Assembly (NCBI GenBank): GCA_963817735.1
Contig: CAWFPP010000004.1
Location: 416,670-480,669, forward strand
DNA length: 64,000 nucleotides
Origin: Bog-473 sp963817735
GTDB lineage: Bacteria > Actinomycetota > Acidimicrobiia > Acidimicrobiales > RAAP-2
Direction of reading: 5' to 3'
A model generated the notes under the pieces. That model saw only the letters and a program-made list of their open reading frames with translations. It made no database searches and had not been told where the DNA came from. The first letter of the stretch is position 1; every line of letters starts with the position of its first letter. Position numbers and translations under genes: made by a program. Shown here piece after piece: positions 9,947 through 18,530 of the stretch.

Positions 9947-10288
9947 TTGATGACTCCTTCGGCTGCTGGCAACGAAGCATAAGTCCTGCTCATGGCGCGT
10001 GCGGGGTCGGCAGATCGCGGAGCTTACGGCGAACTTCGTTGCAAGTGACGACTTCGGAGCCCGACGAGGCATCACATCCAGTCGCGTCAGTTCGGCAAAC
10101 CGGAAGGGCAGGTGCCGGAAACTGCCTCCCACCAGGCCAACAGCGCACCCATCGGGATGTGGACGATCTTGACTTCGAAGGAGGGTCAAGAGGTGCGCGG
10201 CCACCGCTCATTTCGAGGGACGCCGCGCAAGAAGAGATAGGCACCGGTGCTCCCATCGGCGTGCAGGAACCGACTATGTGTGGGTGGC
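9947..10288. other. Intergenic stretch, no convincing gene
   Basis: This is the region upstream of the leftward lipoprotein gene and downstream of the leftward methyltransferase gene. Nothing recognisable was found on either strand. Confidence 0.4.
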
Positions 10289-11128
10289 TCAGAGGTGGCG
10301 ACGCACGCGGCGAGTCGCCCTGCTCGCCAGGGGCCGCACGGCGCATGACGAGCGAAGGCCTTTTAGGAACTCGACGCTCGTAGGTCGAAAGGGTTGATCG
10401 GGCAACATGGAGCGGACGGTATCCCAGTCGCTCGCGACCGGGCTGAGGCGATCCTTCGCGCCTTCGCCGTTGGCGCTGCGATAAGGGAGAGAGAGGTACC
10501 GAGCAACTATTTCGTCATAGTGGTCACGGAGCACACTCGATGCTGGATCCAGGCCGCGAACAAGGCCCAATCCGGTCGGGCCTGAATCGACCACGGATAC
10601 CTCAAGGTCCGGCCGCCATTCGCGGAGAAGCAGAATGAGTCGCCAGATATCACCACTCCAGATAGTTGTCGAACGTTCACGGTCGGCGGTGGTTTCGTCG
10701 ATGGGCAGGCAATCATGGATCAGAATCGTTGAGGCGGGATTCGAGAACCGCTCGAGGTTCATGAAGTCTCGGAGCGCATATTCGAAGTGGTGCATGCCGT
10801 CGATGAAAGCTAGATCGACTGGCAAACCTCCGAAGAGTCGGGTCAGGTCATGCTGAGCGAAGAACTCATCGCTCGTCTGGCGGAAGATGCGGGTCCGCCG
10901 CCTCAGTGGGAATTGCAGTTCCGGGGACGGATCAATTCCGATGGTTATCGTTCCAGGGAGAGCAAGCGTGATCGAACGGCCGGTTGAAACTCCAACCTCA
11001 ACGTAAGTGCGGGGTACGAGGTGCTGATGAATGCGGTCGAGCAGGCCGAAATAGGGCTGGCCGGACGGCACTCGTTGTTCGTAGGCCCAATCGATGATCC
11101 GCAAGACCTCCAAGTTAGATGAGCGCAC
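10289..11128 (-). CDS. Class I SAM-dependent methyltransferase (Methyltransf_24 type)
   Basis: The 279-residue protein starts at GTG 11128. YVEVGVSTGRSI (residues about 42-53) is the SAM-binding glycine motif, IGIDPSPE is the following acidic strand, and DLAFIDGMHHFEYALRDF with ILIHDCLP matches the class I subfamily often found beside glycan or antibiotic genes. It probably transfers a methyl group to a sugar or other small acceptor, which I cannot identify. A polysaccharide-deacetylase-like gene and an acetyltransferase lie about 1 kb away, which would fit surface-glycan work. The basic Arg-rich C-terminus may include a little over-run. Confidence 0.75.
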   Translation of the reverse strand: MRSSNLEVLRIIDWAYEQRVPSGQPYFGLLDRIHQHLVPRTYVEVGVSTGRSITLALPGTITIGIDPSPELQFPLRRRTRIFRQTSDEFFAQHDLTRLFGGLPVDLAFIDGMHHFEYALRDFMNLERFSNPASTILIHDCLPIDETTADRERSTTIWSGDIWRLILLLREWRPDLEVSVVDSGPTGLGLVRGLDPASSVLRDHYDEIVARYLSLPYRSANGEGAKDRLSPVASDWDTVRSMLPDQPFRPTSVEFLKGLRSSCAVRPLASRATRRVRRHL

Positions 11129-11186
11129 GGTCTACCGCGTCTCTTACGATCCACCTGGAGGTCCAGGGCTCCTTATCGGCCGATCC

Positions 11187-11234
11187 TCCATGTGACCTTC
11201 CATGTGACCTTCCATGTGACCCTCCATGTGACCC
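11187..11234. repeat. Four tandem 12-bp repeats
   Basis: TCCATGTGACC(T/C) is repeated exactly four times (11187-11198, 11199-11210, 11211-11222, 11223-11234), followed by a partial fifth. It lies immediately before the point where similarity to the intact dehydrogenase gene begins (11249). Confidence 0.95.
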
Positions 11235-11248
11235 TCCATCTGCCTGGT

Positions 11249-11829
11249 GGCATCGGCGCCGCCGCCGCGGTGGCCCTGGCGGAGGCGGGGGCCGACGTCG
11301 TGCTGGCCGCTCGCACCGAGGACCAGCTGCGTGCCGTGGCCAAGCAGGTCGAAGCGGCGGGACGCCGCGCCATCGTCGTGCCGGGCGACCTGACGGACTT
11401 CGATCTCATGGCCTCCCTCGCCGAGACCGCGTACAACGAGTTCGGCCGCCTCGACATCATCGTCAACAACATGGGTGGGACGATGCCGCGGCCGCTGCTC
11501 GACACGTCACCCCGCTTCCTCGAAGAGGCCTTTCGCTTCAACGTCTCGGCGGGCCATGCCCTGATCCGGGCCGGCGTGCCTCGCATGCTCGAGGGCGACC
11601 ACCCCGGCGGCGCCATCGTCAGCATCTCGTCGGTCATGGGACACGTGGCCGGTCGCGGCTACGTGGGGTACGGCACCGTCAAGGGCGCACTCGAGCAGTA
11701 CACGCGGCTGGCCTCGCGCGACCTGGCGCCGCGCATCCGTGTCAATGCCATCGGCGTCGGCTCCACCGCCACCTCGGCGCTCGACATCGTCATGTCGAGC
11801 GACGAGTTGCGCACGGCCATGGAGGACGC
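11249..11829 (+). pseudogene. Truncated near-identical copy of the SDR gene at 47867
   Basis: These 581 bases match 47927-48507 without gaps; the only difference I found is G at 11663 against C at 48341, a Val-to-Leu change. The copy lacks the first 20 codons, including most of the glycine-rich nucleotide-binding loop, and the last 50 or so. At its right edge it runs into unrelated sequence, TTGGCCAGGG. The open frame continues on both sides but has no start or end of an SDR, so a working dehydrogenase is unlikely. Recent duplication, transfer or a mis-assembly are all possible. Confidence 0.9.
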
Positions 11830-11985
11830 TTGGCCAGGGCAGTTGTCCTTGCTGTGCGGCCCATCCACTGGACACCGCCACGCCTCAGTTCGCCAAAAGG
11901 AGTTGATCGGTTCGGCTTACGTTCAGCAGGGGAATCGAACTGACCCACTACCCGCCAGAAAGGGCGGTTACGGTAATCTGCCGCG

Positions 11986-12972
11986 ATGGGAGCAGCCGTG
12001 CCGGCACCGTCCGGTGACCGTCGCGCGTGGTGGCTGCCACAGGGCAAGCGGGCGGCTGTCTGCTTTTCCATTGATGATGTTCACCCGGGTCGATCGACTG
12101 ACGCGTATGAGGCCGGCGGAGACCTTGGAGCGGGAGCGCTCGGACACGTCGAGTGGCTGCTGGAGCGCCACCCGCAGTTACGCGTCACGCTGTTCGTGAC
12201 CGCCGACTGGCGCGAACTCTCACCGTTTCCGACGCGACGGCTGACCGCCCGCGTGCCGATCCTGCGCAATCGAATCTACCTGTCGCGGGTTCTCCCCAAG
12301 GGGACGATGCGTTTGGATCGGCACCCTGAATTCACGTCCTTCTTGCAGTGGTTGCCGCGGACTGAGATCGGCCTGCACGGGCTGCATCATCTCCATCCGG
12401 GCCCGCGTCTCACGGTTGAATTCCACGACAGGACGGCGGCCGAGTGCGCGGACTTGCTAGGTCAGGCTCAAGCGATTTTCTCTGCAGCGAGCCTGCCGCC
12501 GCCGGAAGGCATGACGCCACCGAGCTGGGAACTGTCGACTGACCTCGCACAGGGCATGGTTGAGAGAGGATTGAGCTATGTGGCTTCAGCGAGGGACATC
12601 GTTACCGATATAGGAACCAATTCAGTTACGGCGATGAGTGGTCTCCGCGGGGTGGCGTTGATACATCCTGAACTCATCCATCAGGATCGCCTGGTACACG
12701 TTCCCACCAACTTCCAGGCGACGAGCTCGGTCGATCGGGCCCTCAGCATCATCGAGTGCGGTGGCCTGCTGTCTATCAAAGCGCACATCATCAAGAACTG
12801 CTTTGGGCACGTTGCACTTGATGGGCTTGATGAGCTCTACCGAAACTATCTCGACGTGCTGTTTGAGGAACTTACCCGGCAGTTCGGCGAATCGATCTGG
12901 TGGGCGACGATGGGCGAGGTCGCTGCGCAGGCGTACGAGATGCGCGAGACGAGAGCGGTGGTGGGGACTTGA
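11986..12972 (+). CDS. Polysaccharide-deacetylase-like (NodB/DUF2334 fold) protein
   Basis: A 328-residue protein from ATG 11986. CFSIDDVHPG (residues about 26-35) carries the Asp pair used as base and metal ligand in carbohydrate esterase family 4. IGLHGLHHLHPG supplies the HxxxH-like His cluster, and MTPPSW matches the usual substrate-strand motif. A deacetylase acting on N-acetyl sugars is the likely role, but the divergent motifs leave the substrate open. No signal peptide is visible, so it probably works inside the cell. It is translationally coupled to the acetyltransferase gene that follows, whose start overlaps its stop. Confidence 0.75.
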   Translation: MGAAVPAPSGDRRAWWLPQGKRAAVCFSIDDVHPGRSTDAYEAGGDLGAGALGHVEWLLERHPQLRVTLFVTADWRELSPFPTRRLTARVPILRNRIYLSRVLPKGTMRLDRHPEFTSFLQWLPRTEIGLHGLHHLHPGPRLTVEFHDRTAAECADLLGQAQAIFSAASLPPPEGMTPPSWELSTDLAQGMVERGLSYVASARDIVTDIGTNSVTAMSGLRGVALIHPELIHQDRLVHVPTNFQATSSVDRALSIIECGGLLSIKAHIIKNCFGHVALDGLDELYRNYLDVLFEELTRQFGESIWWATMGEVAAQAYEMRETRAVVGT

Positions 12973-13934
12973 GCGACATCGATCTCTGGCTCAACCCACA
13001 AGGCATTCGGTCCGAGTACCTCGCCGCCCTGAACCGCTGCTTCGGACACTGGGGCGACGAGTCCACCTACGAATGGGCTTTCGAGCGCGAGGTGGATGCT
13101 CCTCGAGCAGATCTATTCGTGCTGCACCGGAGGGGCGAGCTCGTTGCAGGATCGGCGGTTACGTACCGGCGTGCTCGGCTGCACGGAGGAGGTGAGTTCG
13201 TCGCCGGGGTGATGACCGGCTCATGGACCCTTCCCTCTGGCCGGGGCCAAGGATGTTTCAGCCGCGTCATCGACGAGTCCGTTCGAATCGCCCGCTCCCG
13301 GGGCGCTGGGGTGTTGTTGGCCTTCGTGACGGAGGACAACGCGAGCCGTCGCCGTCTCCTCGCTGCAGGGTGTGTGTCGGCAGCCAGCTCATACATCTTC
13401 TCGACGCCAGACACGGCTCTTCCGAGCGGCCCGGTGATCGATCCTGAGCCGCTCGATGGGGCCACACTCTGGCCCGACGTGATGTCACGTCACGATGCCC
13501 TGCGGGCAGGTGCAACCCACTTCGTCTACAGCAGCCCCCGTACATGGGCTGGGCAGTTCTTGGAGCGACCCAGCCCCGTCGAGATTCTCGACGTCGGCCA
13601 GACCTGGTGCGTCATGGAGGACGACGGGCAGAGCGATCGTGTGCTCCTGATGCTCGAGCCACCGGGCGAGGCAAGCTCGAGCGCAGACGTTGTTCGCTCG
13701 CTGTTGGTTCGAGCTCGAAGACGCGACCGGCAACTGTTCCTGTTCACCATGAACGACCGCCGCATTGTGAAGGCAGCAACCTCAGCAGGCCTAGAGGTCA
13801 AGCCCGGTTTGCTGACCGCCCTCTTGGCTGACGGTGATCGCTTGGCCGAAGCCAGCGGGGCGCGGGTCCCGGGCGGCGGTAGCGACCTCGAGCAGCTCGC
13901 CCCGTGGGCGTTGCAAAGCGGCGACCGGATGTGA
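12969..13934 (+). CDS. GNAT-family acetyltransferase
   Basis: A start at TTG 12969 overlaps the upstream stop as TTGA and gives 321 residues; the longer frame from 12900 lies inside the deacetylase gene. The first half contains a GNAT fold with the acetyl-CoA loop as SGRGQGCFSRVIDESV (motif A) and TEDNASRRRLLAAGC (motif B). The second half looks like a degenerate second domain, as in GCN5-type enzymes with tandem folds. It probably acetylates an amino sugar or amine, perhaps the product of its deacetylase partner, which is inference from coupling only. Confidence 0.75.
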   Translation: MSDIDLWLNPQGIRSEYLAALNRCFGHWGDESTYEWAFEREVDAPRADLFVLHRRGELVAGSAVTYRRARLHGGGEFVAGVMTGSWTLPSGRGQGCFSRVIDESVRIARSRGAGVLLAFVTEDNASRRRLLAAGCVSAASSYIFSTPDTALPSGPVIDPEPLDGATLWPDVMSRHDALRAGATHFVYSSPRTWAGQFLERPSPVEILDVGQTWCVMEDDGQSDRVLLMLEPPGEASSSADVVRSLLVRARRRDRQLFLFTMNDRRIVKAATSAGLEVKPGLLTALLADGDRLAEASGARVPGGGSDLEQLAPWALQSGDRM

Positions 13935-13954
13935 AACGACGTGAAGACTCCCGA

Positions 13955-14226
13955 GCAGTGCCAGCGATCCTGGGCGGCGTCGAGGAGCTCGTAGGCCATC
14001 CCAGCAGCTGCCCGGCGCGAGCCGGCGCCGCGGATGACCCTGGTCCGCAGGCGAACGTCGAGGAGGTGGACCCGATCGGGTTCGTGGTCCGCAGGTTGAT
14101 CCAGTGCTCGAGGGGGAAGTCGTAGAAGGCCAGCAGGACGTCGAGCTGGCCGGTGATCTTCTTGGCGTAGGGGATGCCGCTGAGCTCGTCGGAAAAGGCG
14201 CTGAGATTCGCATTCGCCCCGAGGAA
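13955..14226 (-). pseudogene. C-terminal scrap of an IS256-family (Mutator) transposase
   Basis: On the minus strand, AKKITGQLDVLLAFYDF and EHWINLRTTNPI match the conserved C-terminal part of IS256-type transposases. After a one-base shift near 14070, VRLRTRVIRGAGSR and MAYELLDAAQDRW continue the match. Only about 90 of some 400 residues remain, the catalytic Asp residues are absent, and no terminal repeats were found. The fragment stops against the acetyltransferase gene, so it is an old insertion that decayed or was cut. Confidence 0.8.
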
Positions 14227-14387
14227 CCGTGCGGGAGCCCTTGGGCCACCTGGGACCCGATCGGAAGACCATGCTCGCTCGGCGTGGGTGCCTACCAGCT
14301 GCGCTGGGTCTGAAGGGCTTCCTGCACATCCCTGGCGCTGGCAGGAAGGACCACGGCCACGTCGTTGCCCGGAGCGGGACAGTCGGC

Positions 14388-15059
14388 TCAAGGTCTCCGA
14401 CGCCAATGAGCCCCCGGGCGAAGCCTTTTCCGCCCCATTGGAAATGGTGCTCGGACCTGCGCCTTGGTACTTTTGGTGGCGGAATTGGCCCAAGGGCCCC
14501 TGTCTACGGTTGCCGTCCGGTCATGTTCGTAGCAGATGCTCGAAAGATCCCCGACGACCACCTCTGCAGGAGGCGTCGCGGCCCAGTTTCCCACGAATTT
14601 GAGATATTCGTACAGAGATCAGTTGGTGTGGAGGCTGTGCACGACCTGCCCTGCTGGTGACCTGGTCCCTCCGCTGTTGTAGCCAACCTGGAGGTCGATC
14701 CAATGGACGCCCTCGTCGAGTTGCCGGGTGATCGTCTCGTCCTGGGTGGCGGAGAAGTGCTGCTCCGACGCCCCAGTGATCGACGTGCTGTCGCTCAGGG
14801 TCGAGCGGGCAGCCCCGCCTACGTGTCGAAAGCCTGCGCCCTCACCGGGCAGTGCATCCAATTCCCAGGAGACGACGCGGCACACGCCTGCGCCTCGCCG
14901 ATGAAAGGGACATCTTGCGCCACAGGTCGAGCGCTGGACTGCGAAGAGGCTGACAATGGTGCGAGCACCAAAAGCCACGCTTCCCGGCTGGCGCGGTGGG
15001 AAGTTTTCGACACCACCCGCTTCGTTGTCCGATGTCACTGTTCCATCATCCGAAACCAT
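14388..15059 (-). pseudogene. Broken PI-PLC-like (X domain) gene
   Basis: One reading frame runs from 15059 to 14388 with a TGA at 14619-14621. Before the stop, HFSATQDETITRQLDEGVHW and IDLQVGYNSGG...VVHSLHT match the catalytic core of phosphatidylinositol-specific phospholipase C-like proteins. After it, SLYEYLKFVGNWAATPPAEV and VVGDLSSICYEHD continue the same fold. The N-terminal part does not read as a domain in this frame, and a neighbouring frame (14819-15016) looks more natural, so a further shift is likely. Such enzymes are usually exported. The family call is from motif memory and is moderate. Confidence 0.5.
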
Positions 15060-15163
15060 TCGTCACATTCAATAACGATGTGACCGGGTGTTCCTCGTGA
15101 AACAATTACCAAGTCAGAGAACTCGGTGATTACGCGGTGCGATCGCCGCTGCGGCGTTGGTGT

Positions 15164-15640
15164 TTACAGCGAGCGATCGACCCAGCGTCGCGTTAACACG
15201 CAATTGCCGAGCCGGTTCGTTGCGTGGCGACCGCTCGACTCGATCATGTTGGCGGTAAGCGAGAGGGCGCCGCGGAGGATGCTGCAAGGGATCCCGGCAA
15301 CCGACCCGAATCCCGGCACGGACGGTCCGGGTGATGTCGAGCGGCGTGTCGAGGCGTCGCGAGGGCGAGCGCTTTCCTGCTGCTCAGATGGCCCGGTCCC
15401 GCCGGAGTGGGACGGCGCTGCGATGTCGTCGACCGACGGGCGGAGCTCCCGCACACGGTCTCTTGCGGAATCCTCCGAGCGTGCCACATCCAGCTCCGTT
15501 TCCCAGGCGCGCGCTTCGTCGATCATCCCCTCGAACAGGCCCCGCACCGAGACACCGAGGCGCGCCGCCTCGGCCTCGACCCAGGCGCGCCGCTCGTGAT
15601 CGAGCCGGATGCCTACAACGGTGGACTTTGTCGTCGCCAT
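15164..15640 (-). CDS. Ribbon-helix-helix-like DNA-binding protein
   Basis: The first 50 residues from ATG 15640 (TTKSTVVGIRLDHERRAW, then VEAEAARLGVSVRGLFEGMI) have the strand-helix-helix layout of CopG/Arc-type regulators, as in many plasmid or toxin-antitoxin proteins. The remaining 110 residues are Ser, Arg and Pro rich with no domain and may be linker or frame over-run. No toxin gene is adjacent. Copies of GTGTTTACA and GTTAAC occur on both sides of the gene, and these are candidate binding sites. The window's patchiest stretch surrounds it, suggesting an acquired origin. Confidence 0.6.
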   Translation of the reverse strand: MATTKSTVVGIRLDHERRAWVEAEAARLGVSVRGLFEGMIDEARAWETELDVARSEDSARDRVRELRPSVDDIAAPSHSGGTGPSEQQESARPRDASTRRSTSPGPSVPGFGSVAGIPCSILRGALSLTANMIESSGRHATNRLGNCVLTRRWVDRSL

Positions 15641-16081
15641 GACCCGTTAACAGTAACCCCGCGTGTTTACATCGGCGGGCGCAGAATGGTGGCAGCCAGG
15701 TGGTGGATGGTCCAGGCCCAGGCGTCGTCGGGGATGGGAGACGCTCTCGCGCCCGGCGATCCCGGTCTCTCGGAGAACCCATCGGCACCCGGGCGCAGCG
15801 GGTGGCGACCGCAGAGACGGTTATGAGCGAACGTCCCCCGGGGACGCAGTGGCGCGGCCACGGAAGCGGCGCCGCCGACGAGGACTGGGGCGATCATGCA
15901 GCGGCTGCCGGCGTCGGGAATGAATCCGGTGCGGTCGCGCCGGCGTGTGGGCGTGCACCCTGGGGCGGGACGCGTGCGCCGGATCCCGCAGTCTGGTGTT
16001 AACGGTGTTACACAGGACGTTTACACCCCAAGGAGGCCGTGCAGGGCCTGGATTTGCTCAGATCGCCTGAACTGTAAACAC
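15641..16081. promoter_or_regulatory. Intergenic region with repeated GTGTTTACA / GTTAAC words
   Basis: About 420 bases without a gene. GTGTTTACA occurs at 15663-15671, a near copy at 16018-16026 (ACGTTTACA), and the inverse TGTAAACAC at 16073-16081; another lies at 15160-15168, just past the end of the regulator gene. GTTAAC occurs at 15646-15651 and 15998-16003, and again at 15192-15197. Such A/T-rich words stand out in this GC background and are candidate sites for the adjacent ribbon-helix-helix protein. Confidence 0.4.
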
Positions 16082-17188
16082 CCGGACAGGTTCATCTATG
16101 CCTCGGAGCGCAGTCGGCTCGAGTGGGCGGAGCACCCACCCCTCCCCTGGAAGTTCGGCGGCGGCGGCCTCGGTCACCACGACCTCGCCGGGAGCGCCCG
16201 CCTTCACCAGGCGGGACAGCAGGTTCACGAGCGGCCCGAAGTAATCGCCCTCCCGGGGGGTGGCGAGGCCGATCCCCACTGCACCTCGGGCCGGGGGCAG
16301 CACCTCATCCTCTGCCGCCGCCCGGCAAACCTCGAGCCCGATCCGGCAGGCGGCCTCCGCCGTCGGAGCAGCGAAGAACACCTCGTCGCCGATCGTCTTG
16401 ACGACCCGGCCGCCGGACAGCACCGCGCTCGTCCAGGCGGCCGACTCGAACCGGCTGAGGGCCAGGCTCTGGTCGCGCAGCGGCAGGGTCTGGGCCCAGG
16501 CCGTCGAGCCCACCAGGTCGACGAAGCCCAGGGCGACGACTTCGCTCTGGCCCTCGAATTGGTCGTCGGCGGGAAGGCCGGAACCCAGCCAGGACCGGGC
16601 CGCCTCGGCCCGGCGCTGTGCCCTCTCGAAGGCATCCATCACCAAGAGGGCCAGCACGTCGGGCACCGACGTGAAGGCAGTGGTGGCGGCCTCGGCCAGC
16701 TGGGCCCGGGCGAGCTCGTCGGATCCCTCGCGCACCGTCCCCGGCCCCAGCTCGGCGAAAAAGAGCGCGACCGCCGCCTCGGCCACATTGTTGGCGGCGG
16801 CGCCGAGCACCCGCGTGAAGGCGAGGATCGCCTCCTCCCCCAACAGGGCTGCGCCCTGCTCGAAGGCCGCCATGAACGAAGTCAGGTCGGCGGGCACCTC
16901 GGTCTCGCTTCGGGCCGGGATGCCCCCGGCCAACAGGGCCCGCATGACGCGCTGGGCCGGGAGGCCGGTGCGCGCCGCCACCTCGGCCACGGTCACCATG
17001 TCGGTGCGGCCCTGGGTCACGAGTTCGCCCGCCACTCCGGGCAGCGATCCCATGCGGTGGGCCCTGACCATCTGCTCGAGGGTGGCGCCGCGTTCGGTCA
17101 GGTACTCGAGGAGCGCCAGCCGCTCGGGCGCACCGGGATCGTGGGGGTCGTAGAGGCCGGCGTCGCGCCAGGCGTCCGCCGGATTCAC
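16058..17188 (-). CDS. Class III adenylate cyclase with N-terminal regulatory domain
   Basis: A 376-residue protein in which residues 1 to about 205 form an all-helical region resembling the regulatory half of Rv1264-type cyclases (TVAEVAARTGLPAQRVMRAL reads as a helix-turn-helix-like core). Residues about 217-376 form the cyclase homology domain. Catalytic features are all present: Asp in LGFVDLVGSTAW, the adenine-selecting Lys and second Asp in VKTIGDEVFF, and Asn and Arg in GPLVNLLSRLVKAG. It should therefore make cAMP from ATP in the cytoplasm as a dimer. It follows the second cyclase gene by four bases in the same direction, so the two are probably co-transcribed. Confidence 0.88.
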   Translation of the reverse strand: MNPADAWRDAGLYDPHDPGAPERLALLEYLTERGATLEQMVRAHRMGSLPGVAGELVTQGRTDMVTVAEVAARTGLPAQRVMRALLAGGIPARSETEVPADLTSFMAAFEQGAALLGEEAILAFTRVLGAAANNVAEAAVALFFAELGPGTVREGSDELARAQLAEAATTAFTSVPDVLALLVMDAFERAQRRAEAARSWLGSGLPADDQFEGQSEVVALGFVDLVGSTAWAQTLPLRDQSLALSRFESAAWTSAVLSGGRVVKTIGDEVFFAAPTAEAACRIGLEVCRAAAEDEVLPPARGAVGIGLATPREGDYFGPLVNLLSRLVKAGAPGEVVVTEAAAAELPGEGWVLRPLEPTALRGIDEPVRVFTVQAI

Positions 17189-17192
17189 CCGT

Positions 17193-18443
17193 TCACTGCA
17201 TCCAGGCGAGGGTGGCGGACAGCTGCGCCCGCGCCATGCCCTTGAGCCGCGTCTCGCGGTGGCCGTCGAAGGTGAACTCGCCGGATCCCTGGACCAGCTG
17301 CTCGGAGAGGGATGACACGAGGACTTCGCCCGCGCCGGCGGCGTCGGCCAACCGGCTGGCCACGATCACCGTGTGCCCGAGGTAGTCGTCGCCCTCGTCC
17401 ACGGCGTCACCGGTGTGGATGCCGATGTGGACTGCGATTGCCACGCCGTCGTCGGCAGGAACGTAGGCGTGGAACGCACGCTGGATGTCGATGGCGCAAC
17501 GCAGGGCGCGGGCCACGCCGCCGAACGCCACCATGAAGCCGTCCCCCTGCACGCTGATTTCGCGCCCGCCGTGTCGGTGCACGGCCCCGCGCACGATGCG
17601 GTGGTGCTCGCGGAGGACTTCCCGCGAGGCGTGGTCGCCGAGCCGCTCGGTCATGCCGGCGTAGTCGACCATGTCGCAGAAGAGGATGGTGACGGTGCCG
17701 TCGGCTGGGAGATCGGCCCGGATGTCGTTCTCGAGCGCAGCCAGTGCCGTGGCGTCCGCCACGGGGTCGGCTGCTGCGAGCTCATCGGTGTTCGAGCCCT
17801 TGCCGAGCCGCTTGCCCGACCGGTTCGGGCGGCTCTTGACGTCGATGCCCCCCATGACGGCGAAGCCGCGCACCACGATGCGGGGTGAGCCACGCACGAT
17901 GGGCACGTCGCGCAGCTTCAGGTCCCGGCCACCCATGAAGGAGAAACCCCGCAGCTCCACGTCGAACCCCTCGGGCACGATGATGTCGACGCCGCCCCAG
18001 AAGGCCACGGCGGTGATCTGGACCTCGGGGCCTTCGAGCTCGGCACGGCGCAGGTCCATATCGCAGCCGCCCATCACCGCGACGGCGTTGACCTTCCCGC
18101 TGATGCGCCAGCGGCCCTTGGTGCTGTGCCCGCTCATGACGGCGACATGCCATCGGCCCCGCTTCCTGGGCGCGGCGGTCCCGGCGGGCTCGGGGAGGGA
18201 CTGGGTCGCTTCGGCCGTCTCGGGCAGGTCGGCCATGGCGGCGACGAGGTCGCCCCGGGTCCTGGCCGCGAGGGCCAACCCCACCCGTTCGGAGAACTCG
18301 TCGAGGGTCAGGCGGCCCTCGACCACGTGCTCCCGGAGCTGGGTGACCGTCCGGTCCCGGTCGGCGTCGGCCACCCTTTCGGTCAGGCCGCCGGAGCCCC
18401 CGGGCGGCGGGGGCGGGCTCTCGGGAACGGGAAGGTCCGCCAT
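17193..18443 (-). CDS. DUF1707 / LiaF-like / cyclase-domain fusion protein
   Basis: ATG 18443 is preferred to the open frame from 18512, giving 416 residues. A Pro-rich lead-in is followed by a DUF1707 domain (about 20-75, LREHVVEGRLTLDEFSERVG) and a beta-rich segment with repeated GG-(V/I/C)D turns (about 95-205, VMGGCDMDL and FWGGVDIIVPEG) like the cell-wall-sensing LiaF/toastrack domain. A class III cyclase fold ends it (about 250-416). In that fold the metal Asp residues remain (LFCDMVDYAG and QGDGFMVAF), but the nucleotide-selecting Lys position is Ser and the usual Asn before the Arg is Ile. It may be a sensor or pseudo-enzyme partner of the intact cyclase downstream. No membrane span is visible. 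Confidence 0.8.
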   Translation of the reverse strand: MADLPVPESPPPPPGGSGGLTERVADADRDRTVTQLREHVVEGRLTLDEFSERVGLALAARTRGDLVAAMADLPETAEATQSLPEPAGTAAPRKRGRWHVAVMSGHSTKGRWRISGKVNAVAVMGGCDMDLRRAELEGPEVQITAVAFWGGVDIIVPEGFDVELRGFSFMGGRDLKLRDVPIVRGSPRIVVRGFAVMGGIDVKSRPNRSGKRLGKGSNTDELAAADPVADATALAALENDIRADLPADGTVTILFCDMVDYAGMTERLGDHASREVLREHHRIVRGAVHRHGGREISVQGDGFMVAFGGVARALRCAIDIQRAFHAYVPADDGVAIAVHIGIHTGDAVDEGDDYLGHTVIVASRLADAAGAGEVLVSSLSEQLVQGSGEFTFDGHRETRLKGMARAQLSATLAWMQ

Positions 18444-18481
18444 AGAGACAGTTTGCCCTGTTTCGCCTGGTCGGGGGGAGA

Positions 18482-18498
18482 TCTGACGACCCGTCAGA
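18482..18498. promoter_or_regulatory. Inverted repeat between divergent genes
   Basis: TCTGACG-ACC-CGTCAGA is a perfect 7-bp inverted repeat midway between the leftward DUF1707-cyclase gene and the rightward synthase gene. There is no T-run and it sits in the promoter region, so an operator is more likely than a terminator. Confidence 0.45.
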
Positions 18499-18530
18499 CG
18501 GCCTTTGGGCACCCGTTAGGCTCATCCGCC

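Noticed and set aside
11192..12199. A 335-residue gene made of the 12-bp repeats plus the SDR segment
   Set aside because: It joins a repeat, a headless dehydrogenase and the antisense or out-of-frame start of the deacetylase gene. It lacks the cofactor loop and the SDR C-terminus.
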